Of a DNA stretch of 64,000 nt, positions 38,142 through 50,561 are shown piece after piece. The DNA lies in the NCBI GenBank assembly GCA_013399305.1, contig VXAI01000191.1:419872-483871 (forward strand), read 5' to 3'. Every line of letters begins with the position of its first letter. Positions within the stretch are counted from its first letter, which is position 1. Both the position numbers and the translations under genes were made by a program. This DNA comes from Rostratula benghalensis. Taxonomy: Eukaryota > Chordata > Aves > Charadriiformes > Rostratulidae. The notes below the pieces were generated by a model. The model was not told the origin of the DNA, made no database searches, and was given only the letters and a program-made list of their open reading frames with translations.

Positions 38142-39628
38142 CTGGAAAAGAGCACTCATATTTTCCATTAATTATGCCCATGTTACCCCTCTCCATTTCC
38201 CGACCCCTATGTTAGGAATACCTATGATGATCTGATTAGTCATTTTGCAGAACAAAAATGTCTGCAAAGGATGGGAATCACTCACAGCCACACAACTCTA
38301 TTTCCAGCACCGGACAGCAGGGCGAGTGCAAGCATTTGGCATGTAAACAAGACCTCTCTGTTTATACACATATTGTAAGTATTAGGTGCTAGTGAGTTGT
38401 TTCTAGCAGACATAGAACATCCGGATACTATTATACATGGGGAAAAAAAACAAAAAAAAAGAAAGAAATAAAAATAAAAAAGTTGACAACTTACTTGGAA
38501 TTAATGTTCACTCTTTTTTCTCATCTATACAGGAGAATGCAAATCTTTTGTAGCTTGATACAGGTTGCTAAGATTATTTTAAAGCCAGAAGAAAGACCGT
38601 ACAACTTCACAAAAGCAAGAACAGACAGCCAAGAAGGTCCACTGGCCAAAGAGATTATGTTATGCTTCATATTGTGTAGCACAGCCACACATTCCTATCC
38701 ATGGTTAGAATACAAATGTTGCCTTTGAATTGGGTACCCACCTGATTTTGGAACTGTCACCTCTTTCTTAAAAATGGCAGTTGAGTGAGATCATAAAATA
38801 GTTCTTCAGATACTTTGGACAAGAAATTAACTAAAACACCCAACAGTTGTACTCTCAGTCTTGTCTGATTTGGCTTATATTGCCCACTTGGGAAGAAAGG
38901 ATGTTGAATGGTCTGGAAACACACTGTTTTGAGTATGTTCTCTTAAAAAAAAAAAAACAGATAAAAAAGTCATTATCAGTAACTGAATTAAACACAGAAA
39001 GGTTATCAATTGGCGTATTTCTAGAGCCAGACAGAAAACACCAGCTAAAAAAGAAATAATGAAGATACATTTTTATAAAGCTCTTAGAAAATGAAACTTC
39101 TACTAGCTTCTGTTGGTCTATAATGCAGTGTCAAAATATGCTTCTATTGTAACTTACTATCTACATCCATCTACATATCTGTTATAATTCAAAAAGGCTA
39201 TAAAAAGAAAGAGATTGCATGCCTCTTCATCATCATTTTATTTAGATGAAGCTAACTTGTTTTCACTACATTTTGTTTTAAGTGACCCATTGTTTTTTGT
39301 CAGGTTGATCACTACTATTAAGTCTCAGAATAATCACCTCTGCGACTCCAGTGGCTCTTTGTTACTAAAACACAGGTAAAATGCAGTCACCTTCAACACA
39401 GAAAAGGTCGGCCACCTTCCAAAAAAACGTCTGCTGAGAATGTCCAGACCAATCTGTACAGTAGCTCCAACAGCAGCCAGCAACTTCAGAATAAAACCAG
39501 GCAAGACAGCTGGAAACCAGCCAGGTGGCAGCCCTAATTTACACATAAGCAGCAGCTCTTATATTTAATAAACCCGTATAGCTTCATGGCACTGTGCCGA
39601 CATACATTAGCTGAAAACCCACATATCC

Positions 39629-39654
39629 TTTTTTTTTTTTTTTTTTTTTTTTTT
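39629..39654. repeat. T26 homopolymer
   Basis: This is the longest homopolymer in the window: 26 T on the plus strand, followed by CCAGGG. Its shape (T26CCAG) happens to mimic a plus-strand splice acceptor. Confidence 0.9.
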
Positions 39655-39886
39655 CCAGGGCTAACTCTCTTTTTCATGTCTGCTGCCTTCCAAAGAGTGT
39701 GTGTGGTGTCCACCAGCCTGACAGAAGAAAGGCTTTTCCACAGGCAGCGCTGCTGTAGCGGCTGCAGAGCAGTGCACGCTGTTGCCAACGGGATCAGACT
39801 GCAACAACAGCTTTCGTGGTGGGACTGCAACGCTCCTACAGACTGTAGCTCATATTTTGTAAAGGCCACACCAGGTTTACTTAGCT

Positions 39887-39965
39887 AGATAAGGAGAAAC
39901 TGAGGTTAGAAGGATAATGACAATTTGTTCTGCCTGTGGCAGGAAATACTAATGAAACAATTTGC
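39887..39965 (-). mobile_element. Possible MIR/CORE-SINE relic
   Basis: On the plus strand AGATAAGGAGAAACTGAGG, then a GATAATGACAATTTGTTC block and a TGTGGC word, resemble antisense MIR (agatgaggaaactgagg ... taagtgacttgccc ... gtggca). The resemblance is short and degenerate, so the call is tentative. Confidence 0.35.
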
Positions 39966-41987
39966 CGAAAGACAATTACAGGGGTGGCGCTAAGTGTCTT
40001 TTTGTTGTGAGAGAAGAGATAAGAAAACAAGAGATACATTTTATGGATTTTTTTCTAAGCATTCTTCACATTCCTCTACTTGCCACTGAGGGGTGACTTG
40101 GGTAGGTGACCAACATTCCTTTAAGGAGCAAACAGATGGCTGGCATTTAAAAATCTCCACCCTTCTGTGTTTGGATCAGGGCCAGATTTGGTGCTGACAT
40201 AGTGACTTAAACATTGAGTGGAAGGAATACAATGGTCAACAGAATAATGGAAACAAAAAGGAAGTTTTCTAGTAATACCATTTATTCTCTAGAAGGCTGT
40301 TCTTCTTTAAGTAATCACAATGTTTGACATCAGAAGTTGCTATGTTATGACAGTGAGCTTAGATTTAACTATCAGTAAAGTGCTATGGCTCTGGGAAATG
40401 TCCCTTGCATTGCTCTGCTTGCTTGGAAGACCAAAAAATTGTGTGTACCATGCCTCACTCACAAACAAACAGTAGGATTGTACCTTATGACTAACCCAAG
40501 CTCTGTATTTACTCACAGGGTAAAACGCTACCATTCATTTATCATACCTGTGCAGACGAGCTACTGACACCAAGAAATAGCTACAGTATGTAGTAAAAAT
40601 GTGTCAATGTTTAATCAGTGATATTGTACGGAATGCTCTTCAAACTTGGAGGGCTAAAATTGCATATTTAAATACTGCTTCAAGATATAACTGCTGTCCC
40701 ACCCCCCATTTTAATCTAGCTGAGCTGAAGTCCACACTCATGGGGGAGTACTGTTGTATAGGTCTTCTGGATCAAAACGTTCCATTCAATCCTCAGCCTG
40801 TCCTTTGGGGAATGCTGTAACACATCAGGAGAAATACGTCTATTCTAAAGTAAGCAGCTACTTCTGCAATCTCTGAATAGTAATGATGGGCTGATTATCA
40901 AAGACTGTGGGTCCATACCTTTCTCTAACAGTTGCCAGGTGTAGTGAGCAGCCATGGAGACCGGACCAGACACTTTCTCTCATTCCCTCTGCAGAGCTAC
41001 TGGACTGAAAGACCTCTCACATAGCTCATGTTCTCTATACTAGCTGCTTACTGAGAACAAAACAGACATTTCTTTTGCCTGTTCCTTGTTTTTTCCCTCC
41101 TGTTTTTGTTCCTTCTGTCTCTACCTGCTCAGACCCTCGATTCTCTGCATCTTGCCTGAAATGAGCTCTCTATGGACTGGGCTCCTTCAGACGTTTAACC
41201 TAAAGCGAAGTTCTAAGGCTGTAGCACATTTCCAGTGAAACAAGAAGTTACATAAATGCAGACCAACTCAACCTACCTACAGCCTTGGTTCTAGCAGAAG
41301 ACATTCACTCTGCCAGTACAAGCCACTTGTGTGTCCAGAGGATGTTACATTTGCTGAACTTGTGACTGACGTTTTGCAAAATACAAAAAAAAACAAAAAC
41401 CCACAACAATTGTGATAGATTTGTGCTTATAAGGGCAGTAATACCATCTTTAATATTGCTTTAGGTTAAGGATGTAATGGATGAAAAATACACTATTTTC
41501 ACAGCTGGACTCACTGAGGGATGTTTTCAGGTATCTGATTGATGACCTTTATGAACCAAAGCCACACATACATAGGAGTGGAAAATTAAATAGCTTATTC
41601 TCAATAATTGCCTTTTATATTGTTCATTTTTACAGCTCAGTTAGCTGTCCACCTAGCTACATGACAATCATAGTTATGAAATCACTAGTTCTTATGGCTG
41701 TGGCATGATACTTACTTTTTACATATTGAAGCTCAGATGAATAAGTAAAAAAAAAGGTGATAAAATTCTGCATGTTCTATTGAAGAAGATGCACTAATAT
41801 GACATGTATGAGGACCTAACACTCATACTAGTATGGTTTTTGTTTGCAAGTGAAATAATTTTTTAATGTTGTATTGGTTCACATAACCTGAAATAGAAAA
41901 GACTATTAAAAGACTCAAATTATTTTCACATCATGCAATATGAAGTTTTACCATATACACTTGGGCTCCCTCTGCTTGTGCTTATTC

Positions 41988-42009
41988 AAAAAAAAAAAAA
42001 AAAAAAAAA
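41988..42009. repeat. A22 homopolymer
   Basis: An uninterrupted run of 22 A on the plus strand. It is the leftmost member of the all-A set on the right side of the window. Confidence 0.9.
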
Positions 42010-42784
42010 GGCAACTACAGTCAAAACAGGTTAAGTGAAGGATTATGAAATCAGATCCCAAATATTTGTTCATTTTATGAGAAAAACTGAATAAAAAGTC
42101 CTGATCACTATAAAATATGTATGAGTTATGCAAATAGTACTAATGAATTTGAAGAAAGCCTTTCAGTCTCCCAAGTAAACATATAATTAGGCATTTTTAT
42201 TTACCTGGGAGATAAGAACAGGTTGAAGAAACTGTTAAGGCTCTTTGGGAACTTAGACAAACTTTTCTGTCTGCTGTCTGTCTGCTTTGGAAACAGAGAG
42301 CTCTGTAGTGCAGGTAAAGGCACTACATAACAGCAACTGCAGCTGCAGTGGAATGTGGATCTAAAGGTAACCTGAAAGGCTTTTTGATCTGCCAAATTCT
42401 CACCTAAACTTGATATGCCCTGCTTTAAGTGTTTATTACACATATGCTCTTATGGTTCTTTTTCTTGGTCACAACCTACTGTTTTCCAAGACAGGAAGAT
42501 AAAGTGGAGTGACGTGGATATAAAGACTGAGGCAGTTCTCTTGGAACTCTGGTTCAATTTCACAATAAATTCTGCAAATTCATTTTACACTGCACTGTGA
42601 GCTGTACAGGAGCCCTTAACTAAGTGGAATGATACTCTGGGACACTACATCTCCCTAACAAATCAATGCTTTCTCAAGGTGTGCGGTTCATCCCAAATGT
42701 CATCTTGCTATTAAGATGCTCTTTGTGTCATAAGTCCATTGATCACTTGTGATTTTGGCTTTATTGTCTTTTGTTTCTATCTGT

Positions 42785-43265
42785 TATTCAAGTTGGCTAG
42801 AACAGAGATTATCTTTTCGTTTGGTCACATAGAACTTATTGTGGTCAGGCTGTGGGCTACGTCTGGGGCTTCCGCAATCTTTGACCACAGAAGTCCTTGA
42901 CACCAGGACAAGGGAGATGAGCCAGGAGCTGACAGTGATCACTGCGCAGGTCAGTGACCACCCTGACCAGGGCATAGTCCTGCAGTATCTGAGCAAGACC
43001 AGGTTGACCACAGTGAGAACTCCCACCAGCAGTCCCAGACAGGGTAAGGAAATGAGTTATGTGTGGGGTCCATTCAGTCAGGATCAGCAGGAGGCGGGAC
43101 CAGAGACAGGACTGGAGATAGGGCAAACTAAGTGCAGGTCCAGGGTCCATGCAGCAAGTCGCTCAGTAAATTGGGAACAGGACTGGACTGGGAACAGGCT
43201 GTTTTGACAATTCTTTGTTCCTAATAAAAACCCAGCCATGTATGCCCTTTTAGGCTGGTCTTGTT
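42785..43265. other. GC-rich patch of unknown origin
   Basis: This patch stands out in composition from its AT-rich surroundings. It contains internal direct repeats: TTGACCACAG at 42881-42890 and 43004-43013, ACAGGACTGGA at 43106-43116 and 43177-43187, and GGGAACAGG twice near 43173-43198. Open frames exist on both strands: plus 42839-43207 (122 codons), minus 42784-43026 (80 codons, two hydrophobic stretches) and minus 42857-43150 (97 codons). An AATAAAA word follows at about 43223. I do not recognise a protein or a repeat family. It could be an avian interspersed repeat or LTR fragment, or a retroposed or relic exon. Confidence 0.5.
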
Positions 43266-45989
43266 CCCAGCTGATGTCTTTCAACCTACAAACTGTCCTT
43301 AGGACCTCTCTGACTCCGTAAGCATGAGTACCCATAGCTTCTTTGATCAGTTCTGTGAATGACCAAAACACATGGTCACTGATTTTTTAAGACTTTTTGT
43401 ACTAAGAACTTGTTCAGCACTTATTCTGACACATAGAGCTTTCAAATAATTTCAGAATAAATCAGCATATTCAGGTGCCAGATTGTGATGACTATCTTTT
43501 CTAACCCCTTACCACCAGCTCAGACCTAAAGCAATCCCTTTCTTTCACCTGTCATGAACTTTCAGCCTTATATTCACTGTTCTTTGTGGATTAACTTCCC
43601 GAGATTCTGAACCATCAGTTAATTGCAGAAGTATAATAATATCCTGGGCCAATTTAACTGCCTTTCATCTCAGTATCTGAGAATGTTGGCATCTTGATGG
43701 AGACATGGTACAACCATTTTTGGCCCCAGGCATGATGTCTTCAAATAGTATGACCATCTCCCATTTTCTGGCCAGCTTTCAGTAGCATATTTAGGAAATG
43801 CATTTACATAACTACATTCCAAATCCATTTTGTTCTTTACTGTTACCCATCAATATTCTATCTGGTGACTTTCCAGGGATAATAAAAACCTATAGCAAGG
43901 TCCTTGGTGGATATCAGAAAATGTCAAGCAGCACTCAAGTGCTCCTACACGTGAAACAAGAGAGCAGCACAGAATCTTTAGAATCTGAAATAGAGAACTT
44001 CACATCAAGGTACAAAACACAAAGAAGAATTACAATGTTTAATCATGTCATCTATTAGTAGAAATTTCCAATGTTCAAAACAAAGATAACAATTTAAAAT
44101 AATAATAGTAAGAGAGGGAGAGGATGGTAAAAAAAAGGAGATTTTTTTTTCTCATTACTTCTAAATGTTTCTAAAGATGATTTATGTTTCTAGCTCACAA
44201 ATTATACTTGGAAAGCTGCATTTATTTGATTCAGTAGACTGTAACTGCAAATGCAGCTGTTGAAAATGGAATTGTTTATTCTATTGCAGTGCTTTCCTGG
44301 CTGTGACCAGATGCAACCAGCTGTTAACCAGTTGCTTCTCTCTCTGCTCATCTCCTGGCAACGTGATGATCAACAAGCCCTACAGAATGGTTATAACCAA
44401 CTAGAAATACGGAACAGTTTAGACATTTACCTCCAACCCAATGATATAGCAATGCAGTATTTATTTATTTAAGATTATTAATCTGTTCATAGATTGATTT
44501 CAGCATGCCTGACTTTGCATTTAAACCTATTCTATGCTTTAAAATGAGTTTAAACACATGCTCAAGTAAGCATCTAAACACAAGCAAAATATACAGAGAG
44601 CATGTTTTGGTGTACAGTCTTGTAGTAAATGCTTTTGGATATGACCAAAAAAGTTCAAGGCACTGATTACATTCCCATAGGTAATGTAAAATGTGTTCCT
44701 CTGTTCTCTACCATATGGCACACAACTGAGTTCCCCTATCCCATATTTAATATGCACACCATTTAAACACTGGATTATTATGAGTTCCTCCTCAGCTTTT
44801 CAATATCATGAGAACACCTCAGAGCTTTATAAAAGGCAACAAATTTATCTCACACCCTTCCGTGAGAAAGAATTATCATTCCCTCTTTTTATGGAAGAAT
44901 GCCAAACCAATCCAAGTATCATTAATTCTGAATGCCTGATTTGTTACATATGCTCCTTCTTTTTTATAATATTTTATATGGTACAAGCACAGACTCCAGT
45001 TGCAGCTCTAGTGCTTAGTATTGCTTTAAGTCTAGACCCAAAAATACTGTGGCACCTAGAAAATAAAGAACATGTAATTCCTCTCTAACTTTCTCAATAT
45101 CTCATTAAAAGTGTCTTGCCCAGCAGAAGGAAGACTAACATAGAAGTAATTTTTTTGCAGGGCGTTTTCTTTCTTGATCTTGAGATCTTTCTTTCTCTCC
45201 CAACAATATTCTGCCTCTTTCAGCTTCTGCAATAATACTGAGCAACACTATACACTTTATAACACTGATACTGATTCTGGAGGAGGACATCCTTTGCACT
45301 GTGTAAGCCTGGGACTCTAGAGTAAAAATAGGATGTGGTGCCTTCAGGAGAGACCATGATATAAATGACAACAGCTGAACAAGGAGTGCACAGTTATTTT
45401 TAAATGTGAAGAATTCTTGTAAATTTAGTGTTTATTTGAGATGGATTTTTGGGCATAATGAGAGATCAAAACCTCAATTATCATTCAACACTGACACTGG
45501 CATAGTTTATCACTTGGAGGAATTGCAGCTACTACAAATAAAATATGTGAATGCAAGCAAAATAACAGGTTGTGGACCACCTGAGAAATTCCAGAGATAA
45601 TTCCATATGATCCCTTTTCAGTTTATATTTCATGGTCAGGTAATTTGCTTGCTATTTTGACTAGTAGTGATGAAGGCTGACTTTTTGCAATCCTTCACAA
45701 TTTCCAACCAACCAAAAAGCATATCAAATCTCTCCTTCCTGAACAAGCACATTCAGAAGCTAGCCAAAACCCATGAATGTTCATTTAAATCAAGATAAGA
45801 AAGCAGACCGGGCATTTGCTGGATTCATACCAAGATCCAGAACTGAACATACCATAATGGTGCTGGAAATGGTCTACTACAAATGCACAGGAAGCAGATA
45901 CTCAGTTCTCACTTTGGATCTCTTTCCTACTTAACTTTGCCAACCATAAGTTCTTACTTTCTTGTGAAAAGAGATTATATGAAACCACC
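43266..45989. other. Noncoding stretch before CR1
   Basis: No recognised gene. The longest frame is 131 codons (44693-45088 plus), AT-rich and without similarity I can name. A 73-codon frame at 44251-44472 plus follows an acceptor-like TTTATTCTATTGCAG, but no donor or partner exon is evident. The sequence is otherwise unique and repeat-poor. Confidence 0.5.
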
Positions 45990-46425
45990 ACATAGAAGCA
46001 TTTTGGTTGGAAGAGACCTTTAGGATCATCATTCTAGCACTGCCGCGTCCACCACTAAACCATGTCCCTCAGTACCACATCTGCACATACTTCAAATACC
46101 TCCTGGGGTGGTGAATACACCACTTCCCTGTGCAGACTGTTCTAATGCTTTGCAACCCCTTCAGGGAATAAATTTTCTCCTAACATCCAATCTAAACCAC
46201 CCCTGGCACAACTTGAGGCTATTTCCTCTTATCTTATCGCTTGTTACTTGGGAGAAGACACCAACCCCCACTGTGCTACAACGTCCTTTAAGGTAGTTGT
46301 AGAGAGCGATAAGGTCTCCCCTCAGCCTCTTTTTCCTCAGCCTGAACTACGCCAGTTCCCTCAGCTGCTCCTCATAAGACTTGTGCTCCAGACCCATCAC
46401 CATCACTCCTGGTCTTCTCTGGAAT
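45990..46425 (-). mobile_element. CR1 LINE fragment, inverted
   Basis: Reverse-complement CR1, about 435 bp. It opens with CATAGAAGCATTTTGGTTGG, then TCTAGCACTGC, ACCATGTCCCTCAGTACCAC, ACTTGAGGCTATTTCCTCTT, GATAAGGTCTCCCCTCAGCC and CCTGAACTACGCCAGTTCCC. It ends at the TTCTCTGGAATGACA block near 46425. The sense strand carries the TTGATGGTTGGACTCGATGA type of tail, seen here in decayed form, so it goes with the copy at 13165-13341. It is truncated at its 5' end and has no coding capacity. Confidence 0.95.
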
Positions 46426-49127
46426 GACATACCACAGTTCCCTACCAGTTTTAGGGAAATCTCTCATTGCTAGAATCACATCTTTCTCTGCTCGTTCCAG
46501 CATTTTAGATGACAAATTAATTGAACAAATTTAATGTCAGCAACAACTGGATAAAAAGCAGCTGTAACTTTTCCTCTATAACATTATCTCCTCATTATTA
46601 TCAACGTAGCCCAGCACTTAAATAAAATCTGTTGCTAGGTACGGAACAGCAGAGTGAAATGGAACCTCAGGAAGACAAGAGGTGTAGGGATAGAAAGCAT
46701 ATCATTTCAGTGGAAAACACTTCAGAAGTTTATAGCTAAGTTAGAGGGGGGGTTTAATGATAATATACAAAATCAGTTAACCAATTGAACCCGCAGCACA
46801 AGTAATGCTTGCTAACATCTCAGACTGGACATGATAGCTTATAATCATCTGAAAAAAGGTTATCTCAGTCATTTCACTACCCATCACAAACCCCAGGCAT
46901 CTTATGAGAGGTTTTTTGTCTTTATTTTTGTCTTCTGTGATGTGGCGAATCTTGTGTCACGTTTGTATCATCTTTAACTGCTTTCATTTAGATTCCACTT
47001 TCATATCCCATTAACAACGAGCAAGGGTTCTGCATGGCTCTCCCAACTGGTTCCTACAGGATACTCTTCTGATTCCTACAAAATTCCATTTCCTGGATGT
47101 ATCCAACATTTTGGATTAAGAATGTGACTAGCAAATATGTTCTTATATAGTGATTTTTCCTAACAAAACCAACACGTGTTTCCATAGGAAATGCTGTTCT
47201 GTCAGAATTTCTGTGGAAGATGGACTGAACATGATCAAGCTCCTTTAGGAAGTAATTTCTCAATATTCCTATACAGTATGTTTTGAGCTGTCTTCTATAG
47301 GATAAATATAAACCAAAATCCACACGAAAAATAAATATATCTTTAAACCTTACCAAAACAGGACATTTCACTTCACATAATTTTCTCAGTGTAGAATTTC
47401 AGTTTCAAAACTCAGTCAAAAACCATTTCAGAACCTAAAAATCATACTTCAGAATCATTTCCAAATTATTTTAGGGTATCTCAGGACTATGTTGGGACTT
47501 AATCTATATTTAAATGTCTGGCATTACCAACAGTGATATTCCTTGAGATGCTTTCATTTCCATTCTACTTTTATAATCCAATGCCAAAGCACAGTGTTAT
47601 TCTTCTACATCTGGCATTTGTAAACCTCATTGTTGAAACATACACTGCTGAAACCAAGTCTTTGTTTTTTAAAGCAAGTGCTTTTTTTAGAGATTCAGAA
47701 GCCACATTAATAAATTCCTAATTTCTTTTTACTATGCTCATAAAGACCTCATTCTATAGGTCTTCAAATACTGATACAAGAAGAGACCCTGAAACACGAT
47801 AATGATAGCTAATAAAATATAAAAGCCAAGCTTTGCTTTCCTGTTGCTTTGCATACATAGTAATAAAACTACTTTCCTGGTAGGATATAAAGTTAACATC
47901 TCTTTCTAAATTGCTTCAGCTCTTGCCCTCACAAATGGTATGGTATTAAGCCTAAAGGAACATAAACATTATTTTATGGCATAGTATACCCTTAGTATAG
48001 AAATGCTGTGCACTATTCAAGAAAGAGGCTCTTTAAAACACTTTCAAAGACCATGGTTCCCATTTGATTGATGAGTCAGGAGATCACAGTGAGCGCTGTC
48101 ACATACAAAAAGTCAGGGCTGATAAGCCCACAGGACACACATTTAATCCTCAGGAGGAAGAAAGAAAAACTAACAGAGCAATACTGAAATGCAAAAGGCA
48201 AGAAGCAGCTGTCTTTAAATTAATACCTATTTAAATGGCGTTGATGGAAATAGGCCAACTTTTAAAGTAATTTAGAGGAAACCTATTTTTACCAGTAATT
48301 ATTGAACCTTGTGAATTAGTTCTGTACTTTTGAAAACTCCACCAGGCACCTCTACTTAAGAAAAAAGCAATCACACATTTGTTCTTCAACACAGAGAATC
48401 ATACTACAGTGGTATTTCAGGGCAGGATGTCACCATTATGAAGCTTATAAGCTATAAAGCTCTACAAGGTACTTGTGAAAAAGAGCAAGCACTCTAATAG
48501 AGGAGGAATTTCAATTTGAATGTACCAAGAGTGCAACTCAACAAGAGTGCTGCTGTTAATTATTGGAGAATCATCCCACAGCAATGGAACTCTGAAGTAT
48601 TCCCTCCTGAAGTGCCGCCTTTACCCTTCCTCTTACCCTTCCCCTCCCTACCTAAGGAAGGAGATGCATAAGAATGGCCACACTAAAGCAGTTCTAAATT
48701 GGTTTCCAACTTTAGCTTCCAAGTACTCAAGGGGTTGCTAAACTCACAAATCCCACACGGTCATCTAGGAAAAGAAATAACTGGTTACTTTTCCAGTGAA
48801 TCTCACTGATACACTTTCACATGTGCACTGCTTTGCTTGGGAACATTCAGAATGTGAATCACACTACCTGACCAGGACTGGTCACCTAAGCATACTGTCC
48901 TGCCAAAAGCCACACTGCCTTGCCAATGGCTTGTGCGTGGATGCTTCCACTGTGTGAAGTAAGAGCTGTTCACCAGAGAAGATGCTGGATAATGCAGTTT
49001 AGCCAAACTCCAAATAATTAATACTTGTTTGAATCGCAGTAATTCTTAGAAATTCCAACTGATACTGACATTACTGTGTGCCATGCACTTCACAGGCACA
49101 CTAAAGCTGAAGAGTCTATTACCTGAA

Positions 49128-49218
49128 CACAGTGAAAGTGAGACAGAGGAGTGAGTAATTTGATCAAGGCTGCACAACAATGCTCTGACAAAGTATACAG
49201 GAAAAGATAGATATCTTA
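49128..49218 (-). mobile_element. Probable MIR/CORE-SINE relic
   Basis: On the plus strand, AACACAGTGAAAGTGAGACA, GTAATTTGATCAAGGCTGCA and CACAACAATGCTCTGACA follow the order of antisense MIR (aggcacagagag..., taacttgctcaaggtcacacaac...). The divergence is high, and the limits are approximate. Confidence 0.45.
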
Positions 49219-49262
49219 ATATAAGGTTTTAAACATTAGAGCATAAATACTCATGAAAATGC

Positions 49263-49282
49263 AAAAAAAAAAAAAAAAAAAA
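49263..49282. repeat. A20 homopolymer
   Basis: An uninterrupted run of 20 A on the plus strand, ending in TCCCC. No retroposed body is recognised to its left. Confidence 0.9.
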
Positions 49283-50541
49283 TCCCCAAATTTTCAGACA
49301 CAATGATTAAAGCAAAAACCCCATTCTTTTTAGAATAAAAGATTAAGTGTTTTCTTTTCCAGTGACAGAACCCAGAATCCTTTTAACTAATTTGTTGAGG
49401 AAATATGCCACAGTGGAATTTAGTATGACTGATTAAACTATGTTAATACATTTTCCAGCTTTGGGTCCCCGGTCCCACTGCCCTATCTACGACCTTTCTA
49501 ACTTTGGAATTATGTTACTTGTTCTACTAACAAGCATCCATCCATGCCACAGGATATCATGGTTGAACAGAACTTATTTGAAGTGTAAGCACAAAACAAA
49601 GAGTACACTACACTGTGAAGCGTCCGTGTGTGTGTGCATTTGCTGAATGTACTATCTCTGATATTACTGCCACTACATAAAACTGTGATCTAAAGTGATT
49701 TTTTTGAAGACTGATCCCTCGCATTTTGACTAAGTATAACCTGTAAATTAACCCCATATGCATTACAATCTCAGTATCTTTCCTAATAAGATGTTCCCAT
49801 GCAAAGGTTCCCTGTAGGGCAAAACAGCAAATGGGAAAATAATTTGCTTTTACAAGTTACTTGTATGGAAGACTCAGTATGTTACTTCTCACCTTCCTTC
49901 TTCTCATATATATCTCACTACCACAAAGCCAGATATACATGGCAAATGCAAAACATACACATTCTACTTGGTGAGCATTGTCATGACTTTCCTTGGAAGT
50001 GTTAATAATGCTCCGACCCGTTCATGACCCAAGATGTTTGCTGGAACATGGTGAGCTGCACATCTGAGCCTGAAAGTATCGGCAATCTTCCACGCCTTTT
50101 TCTTCAGGCTGAAACTCAATTGTAAGTCCCAGTTTAGTCTACAGGACAGAAGTACCAGCAACAGAATGGAAAATGTATCTATAAAGCTGCATCATCAATC
50201 TCTTCACCAGATTCAAGCCTCAGGTAGAAAGCACCCAGCAGAAAATGTAAGACAGCTAAACCGTGACAAAGCAGTCAAAGCAGGTCTGCATGTGGCAACA
50301 CAGTTTTTCTTAAAAAAATATAATCTAATTCCAGTTGAAGCCTGGCCCTTCTCACTGAACTATAGGTTTTCCTAAGAACATACACCAAGAAAGATGTATT
50401 TCTCTTCTCAGCATCCTGGTATCTCATCCCTTTGTCATCCCTTAAATCACTTGGTCCTGCCTTTCATTCATAAAATCTTATAAAAGGACACCTCCTCAGC
50501 ATGAAGGCTTCAGGCTGCCTTCCCTATCCAACAAAACCAAG

Positions 50542-50561
50542 AAAAAAAAAAAAAAAAAAAA
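50542..50561. repeat. A20 homopolymer
   Basis: An uninterrupted run of 20 A on the plus strand after CAAG. No source-gene similarity is recognised upstream. Confidence 0.9.

Larger units (their letters stand above)
33627..42784. other. Noncoding stretch with a hairpin and one exon candidate
   Basis: Apart from the hairpin at 34977-35020 and the candidate exon at 35010-35244, no gene is recognised. Also present are three TTAGGGCT words at 38110-38141, an A-rich purine tract at 38438-38480, T26 at 39629-39654, a possible MIR relic at 39887-39965 and A22 at 41988-42009. Most frames are short and unrelated to known proteins. Confidence 0.5.
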
